From: Salvia splendens
Taxonomy: Eukaryota > Streptophyta > Magnoliopsida > Lamiales > Lamiaceae
DNA: 64,000 bases
Assembly: GCF_004379255.2 (NCBI RefSeq)
Contig: NC_056051.1
Span: forward strand, 26,963,267-27,027,266
Direction of reading: 5' to 3'
The translations under genes were made by a program, and so were the position numbers. The notes under the pieces were generated by a model. That model ran no database searches, was not told the origin of the DNA, and worked only from the letters and a program-made list of their open reading frames with translations. Within the stretch, counting starts at the first letter, position 1. Each line of letters opens with the position of its first letter. Positions 45,556-57,901 of the stretch are shown in pieces.

Positions 45556-47208
45556 TCATACCTCCAAATCCGAAGGCGTTGGCCTTGGAGCTTCGTGTGT
45601 CCTTGCACCTTGGATCTTCGAAGCCACCTCAGCCATAACGAGCTTCGTTAGAAGCAGACCGGCTACGAGAGCTGCACCCATCAGCATTGTGAAAACGGCA
45701 CTCCAGCTACTGGTTGATATGTATCCTGTCAGCAATGGCCCGACAGCAGCCCCAATTGACCCTGTTCCGTCAATTATAGCAGTGACCGTGGCCAGAGCAC
45801 GCGAGTTTCCCTTCAATGAGCTGTGTGTTCCCAGATCAGCAGACACAGCAGTTGTTATGAGAGCGTATGGTCCGTTAACAAACATCCCGGTGATCAGCAT
45901 GAGCACGATGTTCAGAGTCATGGACACGTGCCCGTAGTTTCTGTAGAAGAAGAGAGCTGGTATGGCACAGTACATGAAGCTTGCTGCTGTTATGGCTCTT
46001 GCATCTAAACGATCCGATATGTGGCCTGCCAAGATCCCTCCAACCACACCTCCAACGTCGAACAATGTGGACAGGTTACCAGACTCCTCATTTGATAAGT
46101 ACCTACCCTCAATGGCTGCAAGATTCATAATCAAGGCATTCAGCTTAAGTGACACTGGAATTAACAGCACGAACGATTAACACACGAAAGATTAACGCGA
46201 AAATGAAGTTCATGTACCTGTATGACTGATATAAAAGGGGAGCCAGTAGAGGAATGTGTAGGCCACCAATTTGGAAAAGAAAAGGCAAAGGGAGAAGGAA
46301 GCAACACCAGGTATTCTCCATGCTTCTAGGAATCCCACAGCATTTCTATGATCTGAGCTTGAACTCAACAACGGTACTCCCAATTCATCCCCTTCTTTCT
46401 TAGGAGATGACACTTCGTCATCATCAATACTAGCTCCAACAGAATCAGGGCTAACTGGTAGGAAACAAAACAGCACCAAGCCAACAAACACAATACCAAA
46501 ACCCGGAACAACCATGGACCAACCCCAGCCATACTTCAACAACACCGAAGCAACTACACTACCTGTAATGTTACCAAGAGAAGTATGAGCATTCCAGACA
46601 CCCATTATAAGCCCTCTTTTCTTCTTTCCAAACCAATTCCCAACAACCGCAACCACTGACGGCCATCCAGTCGATTGGAACAATCCAGCAAGCATTTGGA
46701 CAATCAAATAGTAATAAAACAAGTGAATACTAGCCCAGTATCCAACTCCATAAAGGGCGGTGAACAAACCGGTTCCAACCATTCCTATGGTCAGAAATAT
46801 CCTAAGATCCATCCTATCTCCCACATGTCCAGAAAAGAACATCCCAATAGCATACACAAATAGAAAAGCCACATCAAGCTCCCCAAGCAATGCAGTTCCA
46901 TCCGAGCCATTAAAGGGCGCCCAACCAACTCCAAGAGCCGAGTTTCTAGCTCCTTGTAGCGGCTCCCGTCTCCAAAAGAAGATGGATTTCAAGGCTACAT
47001 CAGGAGACTGTGGATCAAGAGCACTTTTCACCACACTGGTGGTTTTCCTTGTAGCATGGTAGGCCAAGTATGCGAAGAATGTTATTATCAGGACAATGGC
47101 TTGATGAGCCTTGTACGAGATGGCCGATCCTTTAACATACTCAACGAACCGTATCCCCAGAGGCTTGGTGTATCTTGTCTCCGGAACAGGCTCTCCAGTC
47201 GAACCCAT
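45556..47208 (-). CDS. Glycerol-3-phosphate transporter (OPA family, major facilitator)
   Basis: Two exons, 47208..46218 and 46115..45556, joined within an Ala codon to give 516 residues. The true acceptor is CTTGCAG before CCATTGAGG; an earlier possible one would add about 12 odd residues to the loop. Twelve hydrophobic segments in two halves of six are visible, with the MFS pattern [10 protein letters not shown] after segment 2-3 and [12 protein letters not shown] at the same place in the second half. Ser/Asp-rich central loop at about 270-300. It matches the plant G3P permease group (Arabidopsis G3Pp1-5), which resembles bacterial GlpT and exchanges glycerol-3-phosphate for phosphate; some members respond to phosphate starvation. 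I saw no clear P1BS site (GNATATNC) in a quick scan upstream. The substrate is inferred from the family. Confidence 0.88.
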
Positions 47209-48100
47209 TTTGGCTTATAATTTATACAAAGAGATGGCAACCTGAATTAAGATTACAAGAACAGCAATGAGATGATAGAACCATTCAAGATAGATACATT
47301 CCTAATGAATCGCATTCAACTTAGCTCGATAACTAGCTTTGTAAACACCATTCAATCATCAAAAACCAATACATATAGTAATATTCAAACTCCACAATCA
47401 GTACAGATAAGCAAACGAATGTCAAACAGAGCAATCAATCAGGGCATGTGAAATTCTTCTGTGTATCAAGTTTTTATTAAAATGTCATAGGTTTGACAAT
47501 TAAGTGGATTCTCAGCTCAAAATTTAAATTTTTTTAAAAAGATTTTAGATTTCACATTAATTCAGGAAATGATCGGCTTACCGAATTCGGCTCCTGTTCC
47601 ACTCCATACTTACAATGATATACGAATTTAACTCTAAAAAAATACTCTACAATACAAATAACAAGAATAAATCCAAAAAAGCGAACAAGTTTATCCAAAA
47701 ATAGCAAATATTTAAACCGATAAAAAGAAGAGCTCACAATCCAACGAAAACAGTAAAAAAATTGCCAAATTAAATTTTCGGTAATTGAGCATCAGCCTGA
47801 TAATTAAATTATCTAAAGAGGTATCAAATTAGCAATCGCACAGAAACGTCATAAATTTGAGCTAGATTCAGATACTCCACGAAGATTTATCTTCGTACAG
47901 CTCTGCGCTAGAGTAAAGCGATAAAAAATCAACAGGAATAGAGAAGCTGGAAACGTTATCCAGTGCCCCGAATAACACGGAATCAGACAAAAAAAACTTG
48001 GATAAGAAAATGGATGAGACTGCTTTACCCGAGACTGTCCACGCCAATGCTGTCGCAAATTGCTTACGCCTCTCTCTCACTCTCTATCTCGTTAATGGCG
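47209..48100 (-). promoter_or_regulatory. Leader and promoter of the G3P transporter gene
   Basis: GC-richer patches at about 47860-48100 look like a 5' UTR exon on the minus strand, with a possible intron between it and the coding start (AAGATTACAAG...CAGG near 47240). The exact splice pattern cannot be fixed from the sequence alone. Confidence 0.4.
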
Positions 48101-48378
48101 AGGTTGGTAATTCGACGAACAAAAGGAGCTCACGCTTCTCTGAGAAGAAACTGCAACGACGAGAGGTTTATTTATGTGAAGCTGATAATTCGGACTACCG
48201 AAACTACCCCTGGACAACTGCTTCTGTGAAATCTGGCTGTTACTACTAAGCTGTGAAAAAGACTAATTTGCCACTGGATGTGTTAAGAGTTGGAGTAATA
48301 AAGTAACTTTAATTCTCCATTAATATATTCTCATTTTTACTCAAACTTCTTTAGATTCTGATTCACAACCAACAAAAT

Positions 48379-48612
48379 TGTTGAAAAGTAAAATGCGGAA
48401 AATAAAAGACATTAGAGAACTTTGAAGACTACATTGTGATTGATTTGAATTGTTTTGAGATACATTGTACATCTCTATTTATAGGACTAGAGAAATAAAT
48501 GCGCCTAGATACTAATGAACTTGGGACTCTAACATATTAATGAAATATTCCCTAGAGTCCCTAAAGGTACTATTTGCCACAATATTGAGACTCTCAAAAT
48601 CTATTTCCAACA
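48379..48612 (-). repeat. 3' LTR of the non-autonomous element
   Basis: 234 bp, plus strand TGTTGAAAAG...TTCCAACA, identical to the right copy. Typical Copia ends. Confidence 0.92.
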
Positions 48613-48639
48613 CTCCCCCTCAAGTTAAGTATCGAGTTT

Positions 48640-49110
48640 TTTCGACACTTAACTTGCACGATCTTCACTTTGATAAATAGTTTATACTCGTATTCAGGAG
48701 TCCTTCACTTTTCATTGACAGTTTATGCTCGTATCATAGAGCTTCTTCAATTCATCAGTGATAGTTTATACTCGTATCAAAGAGTTTTTTTCATTGAAAG
48801 TTTAGGCTCGTTTCAAGGAGATTCTTCATTTTTTTTTTCATTGAAAGTTTAGGCTCTTATCAAGGAGTTTCTTCAATTTTCTGTTGACAGTTTTAACTCG
48901 TGTCATAGAGCTCTTCAATTTTTTACTGACAGTTTTTACACGTGTCGAGGAGCTTTTTTTTTCTGACTGACAGTTTTTACTCTTGTCGAGGAGTTTTTTT
49001 CTGACTGACAGTTTTCTACTCGTGTCGAGGAGCTAATTCTGACAGTTTTTGCTCATATCGAGGAGCTCGTTCAGGCAGTTTTGGCTCATGTCGAGGAGCT
49101 TTTTTTTACC
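48640..49110. repeat. Imperfect tandem array of about 40-50 bp units inside the element
   Basis: About ten units of the form GACAGTTTTTACTCGTGTCG plus AGGAGCTTTTTTT lie next to the 3' LTR. Units vary in the length of the T run and in the CTCGTATC / CTCGTGTCG core. Confidence 0.85.
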
Positions 49111-49189
49111 ATACCTCGACCCATTCCAGCTCAAACTATGTGCCCATTTTTCATTTCTTTTTTTTCCTTCTTGAGCCCAATAACACTAG

Positions 49190-50720
49190 GCCCAAATTTT
49201 CTTGCAAACCCCAATTGAGAACAAACTAACAGCGCCTCTTTCTTTTCTCCTATTCTCATCTCCAACAGCAAACGACGCTTCACCTCCCATTTTGCATCTC
49301 CCTTCTCCGGCTCTTCTCCGATTTACGAAGACATGCCTTTTTATTTCCAAGCGCAGATTCTGCGGTCGGATTACCGCCATTGGGTGGCGGTCGGTTATCG
49401 TCTTCACTGCGTTGAGTCTTCACGACTGCCCTCGATGGCAGCTTTTCTCTTTTCTTCGAGGACTGTCGCGGCAGAGTGCACTCCAGTGCTGCTACGGATC
49501 GATCTTCTCCGGTTTTCATTCCCACTAACCATCGTCTTATTCTGCCACCAGAATTCTTGATGGGATTTGACGATGGCTACTTCGAAGGTTTTATTCCCAC
49601 CATGGCATTCACAGTAGTTGTGCGGCGACGCCATCTCTCTCCTCCTCGCCGCGCAGATGCTGGCTGGCTGCTCCGCCTCTTTCTCTGCGATTCTCTCCTT
49701 GATTCGAGGATAGGTGACTTGCATGCTACCATTTTTCTGCTCGGCCTTCTCCAACAGGGCTGCTCCCTTGGAGCCTTTTCCTCCATCCATGGAAGCATTG
49801 GTTGGCTATTTAGTGCATCTCCTATGCTTCTCGCGCTGCCATCTCCACCGCGGTTGGATGCTATTAATTAGCTTCTCTTCTCTCATCAGGCCTGGCCATC
49901 TTCGACGAGTCGCAGCCAAACTTCGCAGTTCCTCACAGTCAGCGGCATCTTCTCGGTAACAACTTGCTTTGCCGCATCTGCCCTATCGCCGACTCTTAGC
50001 TCTGTAGCTTTCTCGACTGCATATGCTCGATCACCGCCTTACCCTTCTCGGCGGCCCATATTCTGCGGGCTGCTTTCGCTGCTCTCTTCTCAGCATTCAT
50101 CCAGGCGCCCTTACGCCTATCCTTCGTTATACACTCGCCTTCTCCGATCCTGCTCAGAGTGCATCACTGCTCTATCGGCTCTCTTTGCATCTTCGAGATT
50201 CATTCCAGCCTCCAGGCATTGGCGTGTGGGTTCGTCATCTGTAGGTTTCGCTCCCTCTCATCAGATCTTTGGCCTTCTTGGCCGACATAGATTTGAGAGG
50301 AATCGTTCGGTCGGATACTTCCTCTCCCCCTCGGCCGGACGTTCCTTGAATACATATTTTTCTCCAGATCTCGGAGTCGTTGCCATCTCCTTACCGGCGC
50401 TAGTTCTCCGTTGGCTCCTCAGCAGCTTTGACAAGAGAGGCCATCATCACGTTGTTGTTGTCGGGGTCTCCGTTGCTTGCGGTCTGCGCCGTCGTCTATC
50501 CCTGCTACCGTTCGCCATCGGCTGGAGCTGAGCAGCGGCTGCTGGAGCTCGCTGAGGTCACCTCGTTGCTGCTGTCCGCTGACTGCTCCATCAGCATCTT
50601 CTCCATCATTGAATGTTCTGTTGAGTACGGTTTGTATTCAACATGTTTCTTGAGAATCTATGGACTTAATCTCAGTTTTCAACTCTCGACTATGTATTTG
50701 GGAGAGGTTTTTTTTTTTTT
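49190..50720. other. GC-rich interior of unknown origin
   Basis: This block has much higher GC than the rest of the window and shows several overlapping short frames on both strands (for example 49404-49790 minus and 49476-49871 plus), none with a known motif. It could be a captured host fragment, a decayed gag, or a structured RNA. The first ATG after the primer site in element orientation opens only about 33 codons, rich in Ser and Glu. Confidence 0.6.
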
Positions 50721-50775
50721 TTTACTATAGAGACAGATTGATCCATATAAAGGATCGAACCTGGCTCTGATACCA

Positions 50776-51009
50776 TGTTGAAAAGTAAAATGCGGAAAAT
50801 AAAAGACATTAGAGAACTTTGAAGACTACATTGTGATTGATTTGAATTGTTTTGAGATACATTGTACATCTCTATTTATAGGACTAGAGAAATAAATGCG
50901 CCTAGATACTAATGAACTTGGGACTCTAACATATTAATGAAATATTCCCTAGAGTCCCTAAAGGTACTATTTGCCACAATATTGAGACTCTCAAAATCTA
51001 TTTCCAACA
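50776..51009 (-). repeat. 5' LTR of the non-autonomous element
   Basis: 234 bp, identical to the left copy. Followed in element orientation by the initiator tRNA-Met primer binding site. Confidence 0.92.
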
Positions 51010-51014
51010 AAAAT

Positions 51015-53266
51015 CAGCTACCAACTTATGGAATTTGAATTTTTTTCGTAATGATATTATGACATTTTTTTTTCAAATTATAATATGATAGTGGAAATAT
51101 CATATATTAACGAAACCTCTGTTTTGTTGACTGCGATCATCAATTCATAGCGAAAATAAGGTCATTTGATTAAAAATATTAACCGTGTAATGAAAATAGA
51201 AATTTCAAAAATTTCTATACTTTATGTAGTTTGATTTTCAATGTTTACGTAGAATTTTTGAAAAATATCTTTTTGGACTCTTGACCGTAATACTACCATG
51301 TTCATAGAAAATAGTCTTGATAGTGGAAATAAAATTTTTAATAAAAGTATAGGTAAAATGAGAGAGTTAAATAGAAAAAACATAATTGAGTATTGTTAGT
51401 ACGGAAATAGAACTCACCTTGTTAAAAAGAAAAATTTATCATAAATAAATAGAGATTAATTTTGATGAACAAACTTAAATGGAATAACATGGTAATTCTA
51501 GGTGTACTATATATCTTTAGTTTTTTTTTTATTTCCATCTATATTTTTTTTTCAATTTTAAGCCTTAATTCTCTATTTTTTTCCCTCCAAACTTTCTCTT
51601 TTTTATTTGTTCTTTATTCAGTTTCTTAATTTATTCGTACCTTTTCAGTAAATGAGAAGAAGACTTTATCATCATCATTATCATTATCCATTCGTATTAT
51701 CATATTGGAGAGTGATTAATTCAATTATGTAAACCTCTTTTTCACGTTATATTTTTTCGTCGTTTTCTTCTTATTCCCCATGTTTTATGGTAAAATTAAG
51801 TATACTATATATAATAATATCTCAACAAATTCTATCATCATAATTCATAAGTCAAACGTTCGTGTATTTAGGCCGGAAACTATGTGTTGGATTGTACAAT
51901 AATTATATTCACTTGTGTTTTCAAATTTCAACACATAACTACTAGGAGTAGTAATTGTGTGCTCGTTTTTAAAAAAATGATACTCTTAATAAATAGTTAA
52001 AGTAGATAAAAAGTAAAGTAAAAGAGAATAAATAGTTGAAGTAGATAAAAAGTAATATAAGAGAGAAAATAATGTACAGAAGACTCTTATCTACATTATT
52101 CTTTTTTTTACTTTACTTTTTATCCACTTTAACTATTTATTAGTATCATTTTTTCAAAATGTGTGCATAAAATGAAATGACTCTACTATCGTGGAACTGA
52201 GGGGTACTAATAAAAAAATATTTAACACATATCGAAATCCAAATTTAATCATTCTTCGTGAGTGTTCACAATTAACATTATCCTAGCTATATATAATAGA
52301 ATATTATAATTACAATAGACTTTGTATTTAATAATAACCATACAAATAGTCAGACCCATAATTTATTACCTCGTATAAATTAAAAGTCTTGGAATAAAAA
52401 ACCAATAAAATCAGAGATTTTAAAATTACAAGTCAAATCAATATGAGTCATAATTCATGGCTCCCTTCAAATATATATACATTGTAATATTCCATTTTTC
52501 CAAAAGTAAGTAATGAGTCATGCACGATTGATTCAGTTAGAACATATATATAACTAATATATTTTTATTGTTTTGGTAAACCCTTAATATATTTTGATAT
52601 GTTCGTCCACAAATATTGACTAATTACACTAAAATGGCGTGAAAGGCAATGGAAAGAAATAATCAATGAATAGCGCATTGATGAAGTCAATAACGGATTC
52701 AGGTAGAATCGAGACCGACCTCTCACCGTTGGCCATGAGAGCTTAAAACTATAGTCGACCTCACAAATTGATATTGTATTTAATACATAGTACATGTATA
52801 TACGTTGTGTTCAATGTATTTTTAATTAATGTTTTTTCCTAAATCGTTTCTGCACTGCCACTAATTACTTAGTAGTACTTGCCAATTTTTTGCTTTAAGA
52901 ACTTTATATCGAAATGTTATGCACGTATGTTGTATATGCTTGAAAAAAAAAAGAAACATTTTGATTGACAGCTGCGTTTTGAGTGTAAATTTATTAAAGT
53001 CTAAAAAATTTCAGACCACAAGTTATCAATCAACATAAGCCAAATTGATGACATAGCAAAAATGTTTAAACTCTTAATTAATATTGTCTTAGTGGTTCGG
53101 TTATTAATTTAATCACATCTTTTACAATCTCAATCTCTATTATTGGGAGCATAGTTATTTTAAAACTACTATATACTCTTATTACTGGATTATGAATCTA
53201 TGATCGATTTTAAACAATACTTCACTCTTTTGGAACATTCACAGTTTTTTAGAGACTTTAATCATG
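51015..53266. other. AT-rich spacer
   Basis: No gene is visible. It holds one hairpin element (51960-52165) and otherwise simple AT-rich sequence. The frame at 52565-52795 has no recognisable motif. Confidence 0.45.
51960..52165. repeat. Inverted-repeat hairpin (MITE-like)
   Basis: The left arm AAAAAATGATACTCTTAATA through TAGTTAAAGTAGATAAAAAG and the right arm CTTTTTATCCACTTTAACTA through TTAGTATCATTTTTTC are reverse complements over about 65 bp. The left arm carries an extra internal copy of TAGTTGAAGTAGATAAAAAG. No coding capacity. Confidence 0.65.
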
Positions 53267-53271
53267 GGTAT

Positions 53272-53956
53272 TGATGGTTTGGCGAATTTTTGATGGTGAT
53301 GAATGCAGGAAAATGCAGATCGCGACACAGAGATTTACGTGGTTCGATTTACTGAGGTAAATCTACGTCCACGGGAAGAAAAGAGGGCAGAGTTGTATTG
53401 CTTGATCTGTTTTCTACAGCTTACAATACAGACTTGCTATTTGACATTTGATCTCTAGAGAACTTCCTTTGAACTTAACCCTTTTCTATCTGATCTAAGT
53501 TCTATTTATACATTGAACCAAGATCGTGGCATGCAGCACCATTTACTAGGCAGCGGATGTCGTGGAGATCGTGGCGATCTTGCATGGGTCCACTATCCTG
53601 CATGAGTTAATGACTGCTTGACACCACTAAATAGATCGTGGGTGTAGTGGAGGTGGAAATCCTGCATGAGTCCACTATCTCCTAGTTCGGTCGAATACTG
53701 AGACCGAACTGCTGAATTATTGCCGAGCAGCTTTTGCCGATCTGAGAGTAGAGCTTGATGCCGACCTGAGAGCAGAGTTTGATTGGTTGGCTTTTACCGA
53801 GCTGTAGGCTGGGGCCGAACTCTTTGGTTGTGCCGAACTGAACTCTTTAGTCATGCCGGACTGATACTCTTTAGTCATGCCGAACTGATACTCTTTCTTG
53901 GGCTTTAGGCTGATGGGCTTTACTGCTGTTGGGCTTGTTTAGTACGTACTCCATCA
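53272..53956 (-). mobile_element. Solo LTR of a Copia-like element
   Basis: 685 bp starting TGATGGTTTGGCG and ending GTACTCCATCA, flanked by a perfect 5-bp duplication GGTAT (53267-53271 and 53957-53961). A TATAAATAG box on the minus strand (about 53505-53513) indicates the orientation. No internal region is attached, so the rest was lost by LTR-LTR recombination. It contains repeated GCCGAACTG motifs (53700-53900), also present in the Copia LTR at 13310. Confidence 0.88.
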
Positions 53957-53961
53957 GGTAT

Positions 53962-56900
53962 ATCACCTTGAACCATTTAGTTCTATGTATATTATAATTG
54001 CTATGTGAGAAGAGAAAAATTAATTAAAATAGTGATAATAGATAATTGAACATGCATCATTAATAACGTAATATATATTGAACTTTTTTGGAAGCTAACT
54101 AATTTTGATTGAAAAATAAAATCACCATAATAAAAATATGGCTATTTTTTGGACAAATATTTGGGTAGAATGAATGCTGTTATAAATATATCTTTTCATT
54201 ATTTGTGTTATTTTTTGTTATGAATTTATTCTGCACTAATTTTTGACTTGAACATTTTTCTATATAAAAAAAAATTAAACTTGAAATATAACATAATTCC
54301 CAGTGTATATTACTCATTTCATTTCCTAGTAAGTTACATCAATTTTCTCTTTGTATGGCAACCACGAATATATTTTACTAATTCCAAAATTGCACCTAGG
54401 GATAAAAGTGTCAATCAAATTGGGATGTGAGAAGATGCGATAATAAGGAGGGCGTGGGTAGTCTGGTCATTTTATATATTGTGAGGGGATATTCGCATAA
54501 TAAGGAAGCATTATTCCTTGCGTCACAATGTATATATTTATATTAATTATTCTCTCCGATCCCATTTTCGCCGGCGTGGGACCCACCGAAATCCCACGTG
54601 AAACCTCAGACGCTCATGACGTCGAAGGTCGTCGACAATTATAAAGTTTTAATGAACAATTATAAAAATGAGATTAATTTAGTAAGAAGATTAAAATTAA
54701 AAAAATAAGATTATTTTTTATAAAAATAAAAAGAGTAGTACTTTTTTTATACAAATGAATGTCTTAATATGAGTTTTTTTGCATGCATATGGAATATGGT
54801 TGTGAATAATGCCGATAAGCACATAAATAATGTAAGTATTTAAATTTTAAGTGATTTTTTTTCACTCTATTATTGATGCTTTTATTCAAAGTAAAATAAG
54901 AGATTTTTTAATAGATATTGTTCTTGATAAAATGAAATATTTAATGATAGAAAATGAAATAAAATAAAATACTAGTATTTATTAGTGTTATATATAGTTC
55001 TTTAACAACTTGAAATATTTAATGAAGGAAGGAAGTGGAGTACTAATATTAAAAAATAAGGATGACAATGATTGTGCGTGAAAAGGGTTGTTTTATCGTT
55101 TTATTTTATAGCCTCCAACTTCTCCTTTTCACTTTTTGTTAGACATCACAATTTGTAATTTGACATCTTGTTAGTGGTCAGGATTTATAGCTAGTGTCCA
55201 CCATTAAAATTAGGTTCAAATACCAAAAATTTATGTTAATTATCGCGACATGCATTTAAATAGTTTTCCGTGGGAATGACTTCAAAATTTGTCTATTATT
55301 CTATAAATTCTATAAATAAGAATATGCTCTATATTAATAAACTCTATGGTCACAAACTAAATTACGATCTTCCTCTTCGTCTCACTATTTGTGCTCTACT
55401 TTCTAATTTCTAATTTGTGCTCTGATTTCTAATTTCTCACTATGTATATATATATCATGTCATAGTAATGGCATCTTGTTGTGACCTTGTTTCTCTTATT
55501 TCTTTGGTTGATCCGTCAAATATTGGTTAATTCAAACTTAGCATCTCAAATTGAGACTATTTTTAATGGTTAGTATTTTCTTTTCATTAAAAGATAAAAC
55601 CATGTTCTTTAAAACCTTCTTTAATGTGAAAAAACCGAGCATTGGTCTATGGATAATGCCATCCTGTTGGTCTATTCTGTTAAATCAAGGCCAATAATAG
55701 AAAATCATTTTCTATTTACACACACCACAAAAATCAAACGCTCTTTTACATACGTGGCTACACAAATTTTGCACACCTTTCTTTTTTGTTTCGAGAAATA
55801 TCTTCACAAATCAAATTATTATAGTATAAGTATATGATTGGATAAGATGTCATTCACGTATAGTACATAATGATTTTAGATAAAATGATTTCTTATATTT
55901 AATTCACTTCCACTTTAACTCACTTATTATTCGTTCTTTAATTTTCTGAGGCAAAAAAATGCCTCAATACTAATGGAATGAAAGAAACAGCGATCAATTT
56001 TTGTGTATAGGTTTATATAAAAAATAGTCTTGCAATATTTATCTTTTATTATTAAGAGTGAGTTAATTAGTTCAAAAGACCCTTCTTATTTTCTTGATTC
56101 GACATGGTCAGTGTCATTGGCGGACACATATTGGCTCAATCAAGGGCTTAAAGCCCTTACTCACCAAGTTAAAAAACTTATTTTATAGTGTTATAACTTC
56201 TTTGAATTTCATTATTTTAAATGAATCATTATGCAAAAATTTCTATCATAAAAAATACTATACTACTACTAAACTTTGTCTACAAATTTGAAATTCAAAC
56301 CAATGCAATACCAAAACAAATTTCTAGACTCAATATCTAGTCGGGCTCTTTTTCCTTAACATGGATTACTACTAGAAATTAAACACAACCACACATATAA
56401 AAAAATAAATAGTTAGGACAAGATAACATATGATGGCAATATTGCGAAAGTCAAGGGAAGTTTCGTAATTTTAACATTCAATCTTGGAAATCATTTTCGG
56501 AGATGGTGTCATTGAACATGTGCCATTGAGTTTGGGCTTCTGCAAAGTTGTATAGTTTAATTACGTGGAGCCATTCTATAAGTTTATCAATTTATTAATA
56601 GAGCAATAATATATACACAATAATTTTTTTGGCAAAACGTATTCTTAAGTTCCTTTATACTCATATTTATATCTTTTCTTTAATTAAATTCTAATTCCAT
56701 GCCTTCATCACCAATTCCGTAATTCTACGTCACATCCTTCTTCACTACTACGACCACGACCACCACGCCACTAATAGGTCGTATAGCATTCAAACACACA
56801 TAGATCGTTTTATGCCGTTCTCATGCCATGTCATGTAGGGTCAGGATCCCGCGTTATGCCAACTCAACACAAATAGGATCATGTATTCATGTCACTAGTT

Positions 56901-56990
56901 GGTTCATGTCGTGTGCTAATTCGACATAGCATGCTGAATTCGTGTCCAGTTAAAATGAAGATATAAACTTTCACATCATATACGATTTCA
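53962..56990. other. AT-rich spacer
   Basis: No gene is supported. A GC-richer patch at 54560-54640 contains a CACGTG G-box (CCCACGTGAAAC) and TGACGTC; it may be an old promoter fragment. The patch at 56780-56945 (ATGTCATGTAGGGTCAGGATC and following) looks like decayed LTR sequence. Confidence 0.4.
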
Positions 56991-57890
56991 CCTAACCAAA
57001 GCACGTGTGACAATTGCGGAAAATGTTAAACTTCATGATTTTCAAAATCGATTTTAAAATAGCTAAATAGACTAAAATTTGACCAAATTTTATAATTTTT
57101 CTCATAATTTTTTCTTTTCCCTCAATGTATGTGTCTTCAAAAGAATAATAAATATCTTGATAAAAAAATAGAAAATAAAGAAATTGGACCAAGCCCTTGC
57201 CTTCAATATATATAATTCGGCTTCTTGGGCCGCAACAGAAACCCAAATCCATAAATATTTATATTGAAATACAAAAAAAAAGGAAAAAAAAAAAACTGGC
57301 AGTTGACGACAAAGAAACCGCTACATCATGATGGCAGTTAATAAAAAGCCCTCAAAACTCATAGCAAAACGGCAAAAAAAAAATCAAATATTTATGACAT
57401 TGCGAATAACACAACTACATGATTTCTAAATTTTAACCAAATTTTGTAATTTTTCCTAAAAAGAGAATATATCCTCAAAAGAAATAAATTTTCAGAAGAA
57501 TAGAAAATAAAAAAATGGCCCAAATCCTTGTCCGATACATAAAATTGACTTCTTGGGCCGCAACAAGATCCAAATCCATAAATATTCACCCTAACTAAAG
57601 CATTTATGACCTTCCAAATAACGCTAAACTTCATGATTTTTCTGATCAATTTTAAAATTGCACGATCAAACTTCGTAATTTCTCTTAACAAGAGAATATG
57701 TGGTCAAAAGTAGAAAAAAAATTTTAAATGAAAAGAAAAGAAAGCAATCGATCCAAGTCCAAGTCCAAGTCCATAAATATTTAGTGAAACAATGAAAATA
57801 CTATGGCAGTTGAAGAGGAGGAAACCGCTACAAATTGACAGTTGGAAATAAAAAGCCCTCAAAATTCAGAGCAAAAGCGCAAAAAAATAA
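56990..57890 (+). repeat. Duplicated promoter block upstream of the anchored-protein gene
   Basis: The stretch just before the gene (57803-57890: TGGCAGTTGAAG, AGGAAACCGCTACA, AATAAAAAGCCCTCAAAA, GCAAAA.CGCAAAAAAA) is repeated about 507 bp upstream (57295-57385) with the same order. Between and before them CTTCTTGGGCCGCAACA and TCCATAAATATT occur at about 57215-57255 and 57550-57590, with a trace at 57770. The array has two to three units of about 200-300 bp. Confidence 0.8.
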
Positions 57891-57901
57891 AATAAAAAAG
57901 C

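Larger units (their letters stand above)
48379..51009 (-). mobile_element. Non-autonomous LTR retrotransposon, 2.6 kb, identical LTRs
   Basis: The element is flanked by a perfect 5-bp target duplication AAAAT (48374-48378 and 51010-51014). The two 234-bp LTRs are identical as far as I can compare them. In minus orientation the primer binding site TGGTATCAGAGCCAGG follows the right LTR directly (about 50760-50775), complementary to initiator tRNA-Met. A purine tract GAGGGGGAG precedes the left LTR (about 48613-48622). The LTR has a TATAAATAG box on the minus strand. The 2163-bp interior contains no gag, protease, integrase or RT motif in any frame. It is too long for a TRIM and too short for a typical LARD. 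It must have been moved by enzymes of another element, very recently. Confidence 0.9.

Noticed and set aside
46116..46170. Twelve or so extra residues ([12 protein letters not shown]) in the G3P transporter
   Set aside because: They arise from an earlier AG; the later CTTGCAG acceptor restores the family sequence [15 protein letters not shown].
49404..49790. Possible gag protein in the non-autonomous LTR element
   Set aside because: No gag fold, zinc knuckle or protease motif is visible, and overlapping frames of similar length occur on both strands, as expected in GC-rich non-coding DNA.
50755..50775. tRNA-like GGTATCAGAGCCAGG sequence
   Set aside because: It is the primer binding site of the LTR element, not a tRNA gene; no cloverleaf surrounds it.
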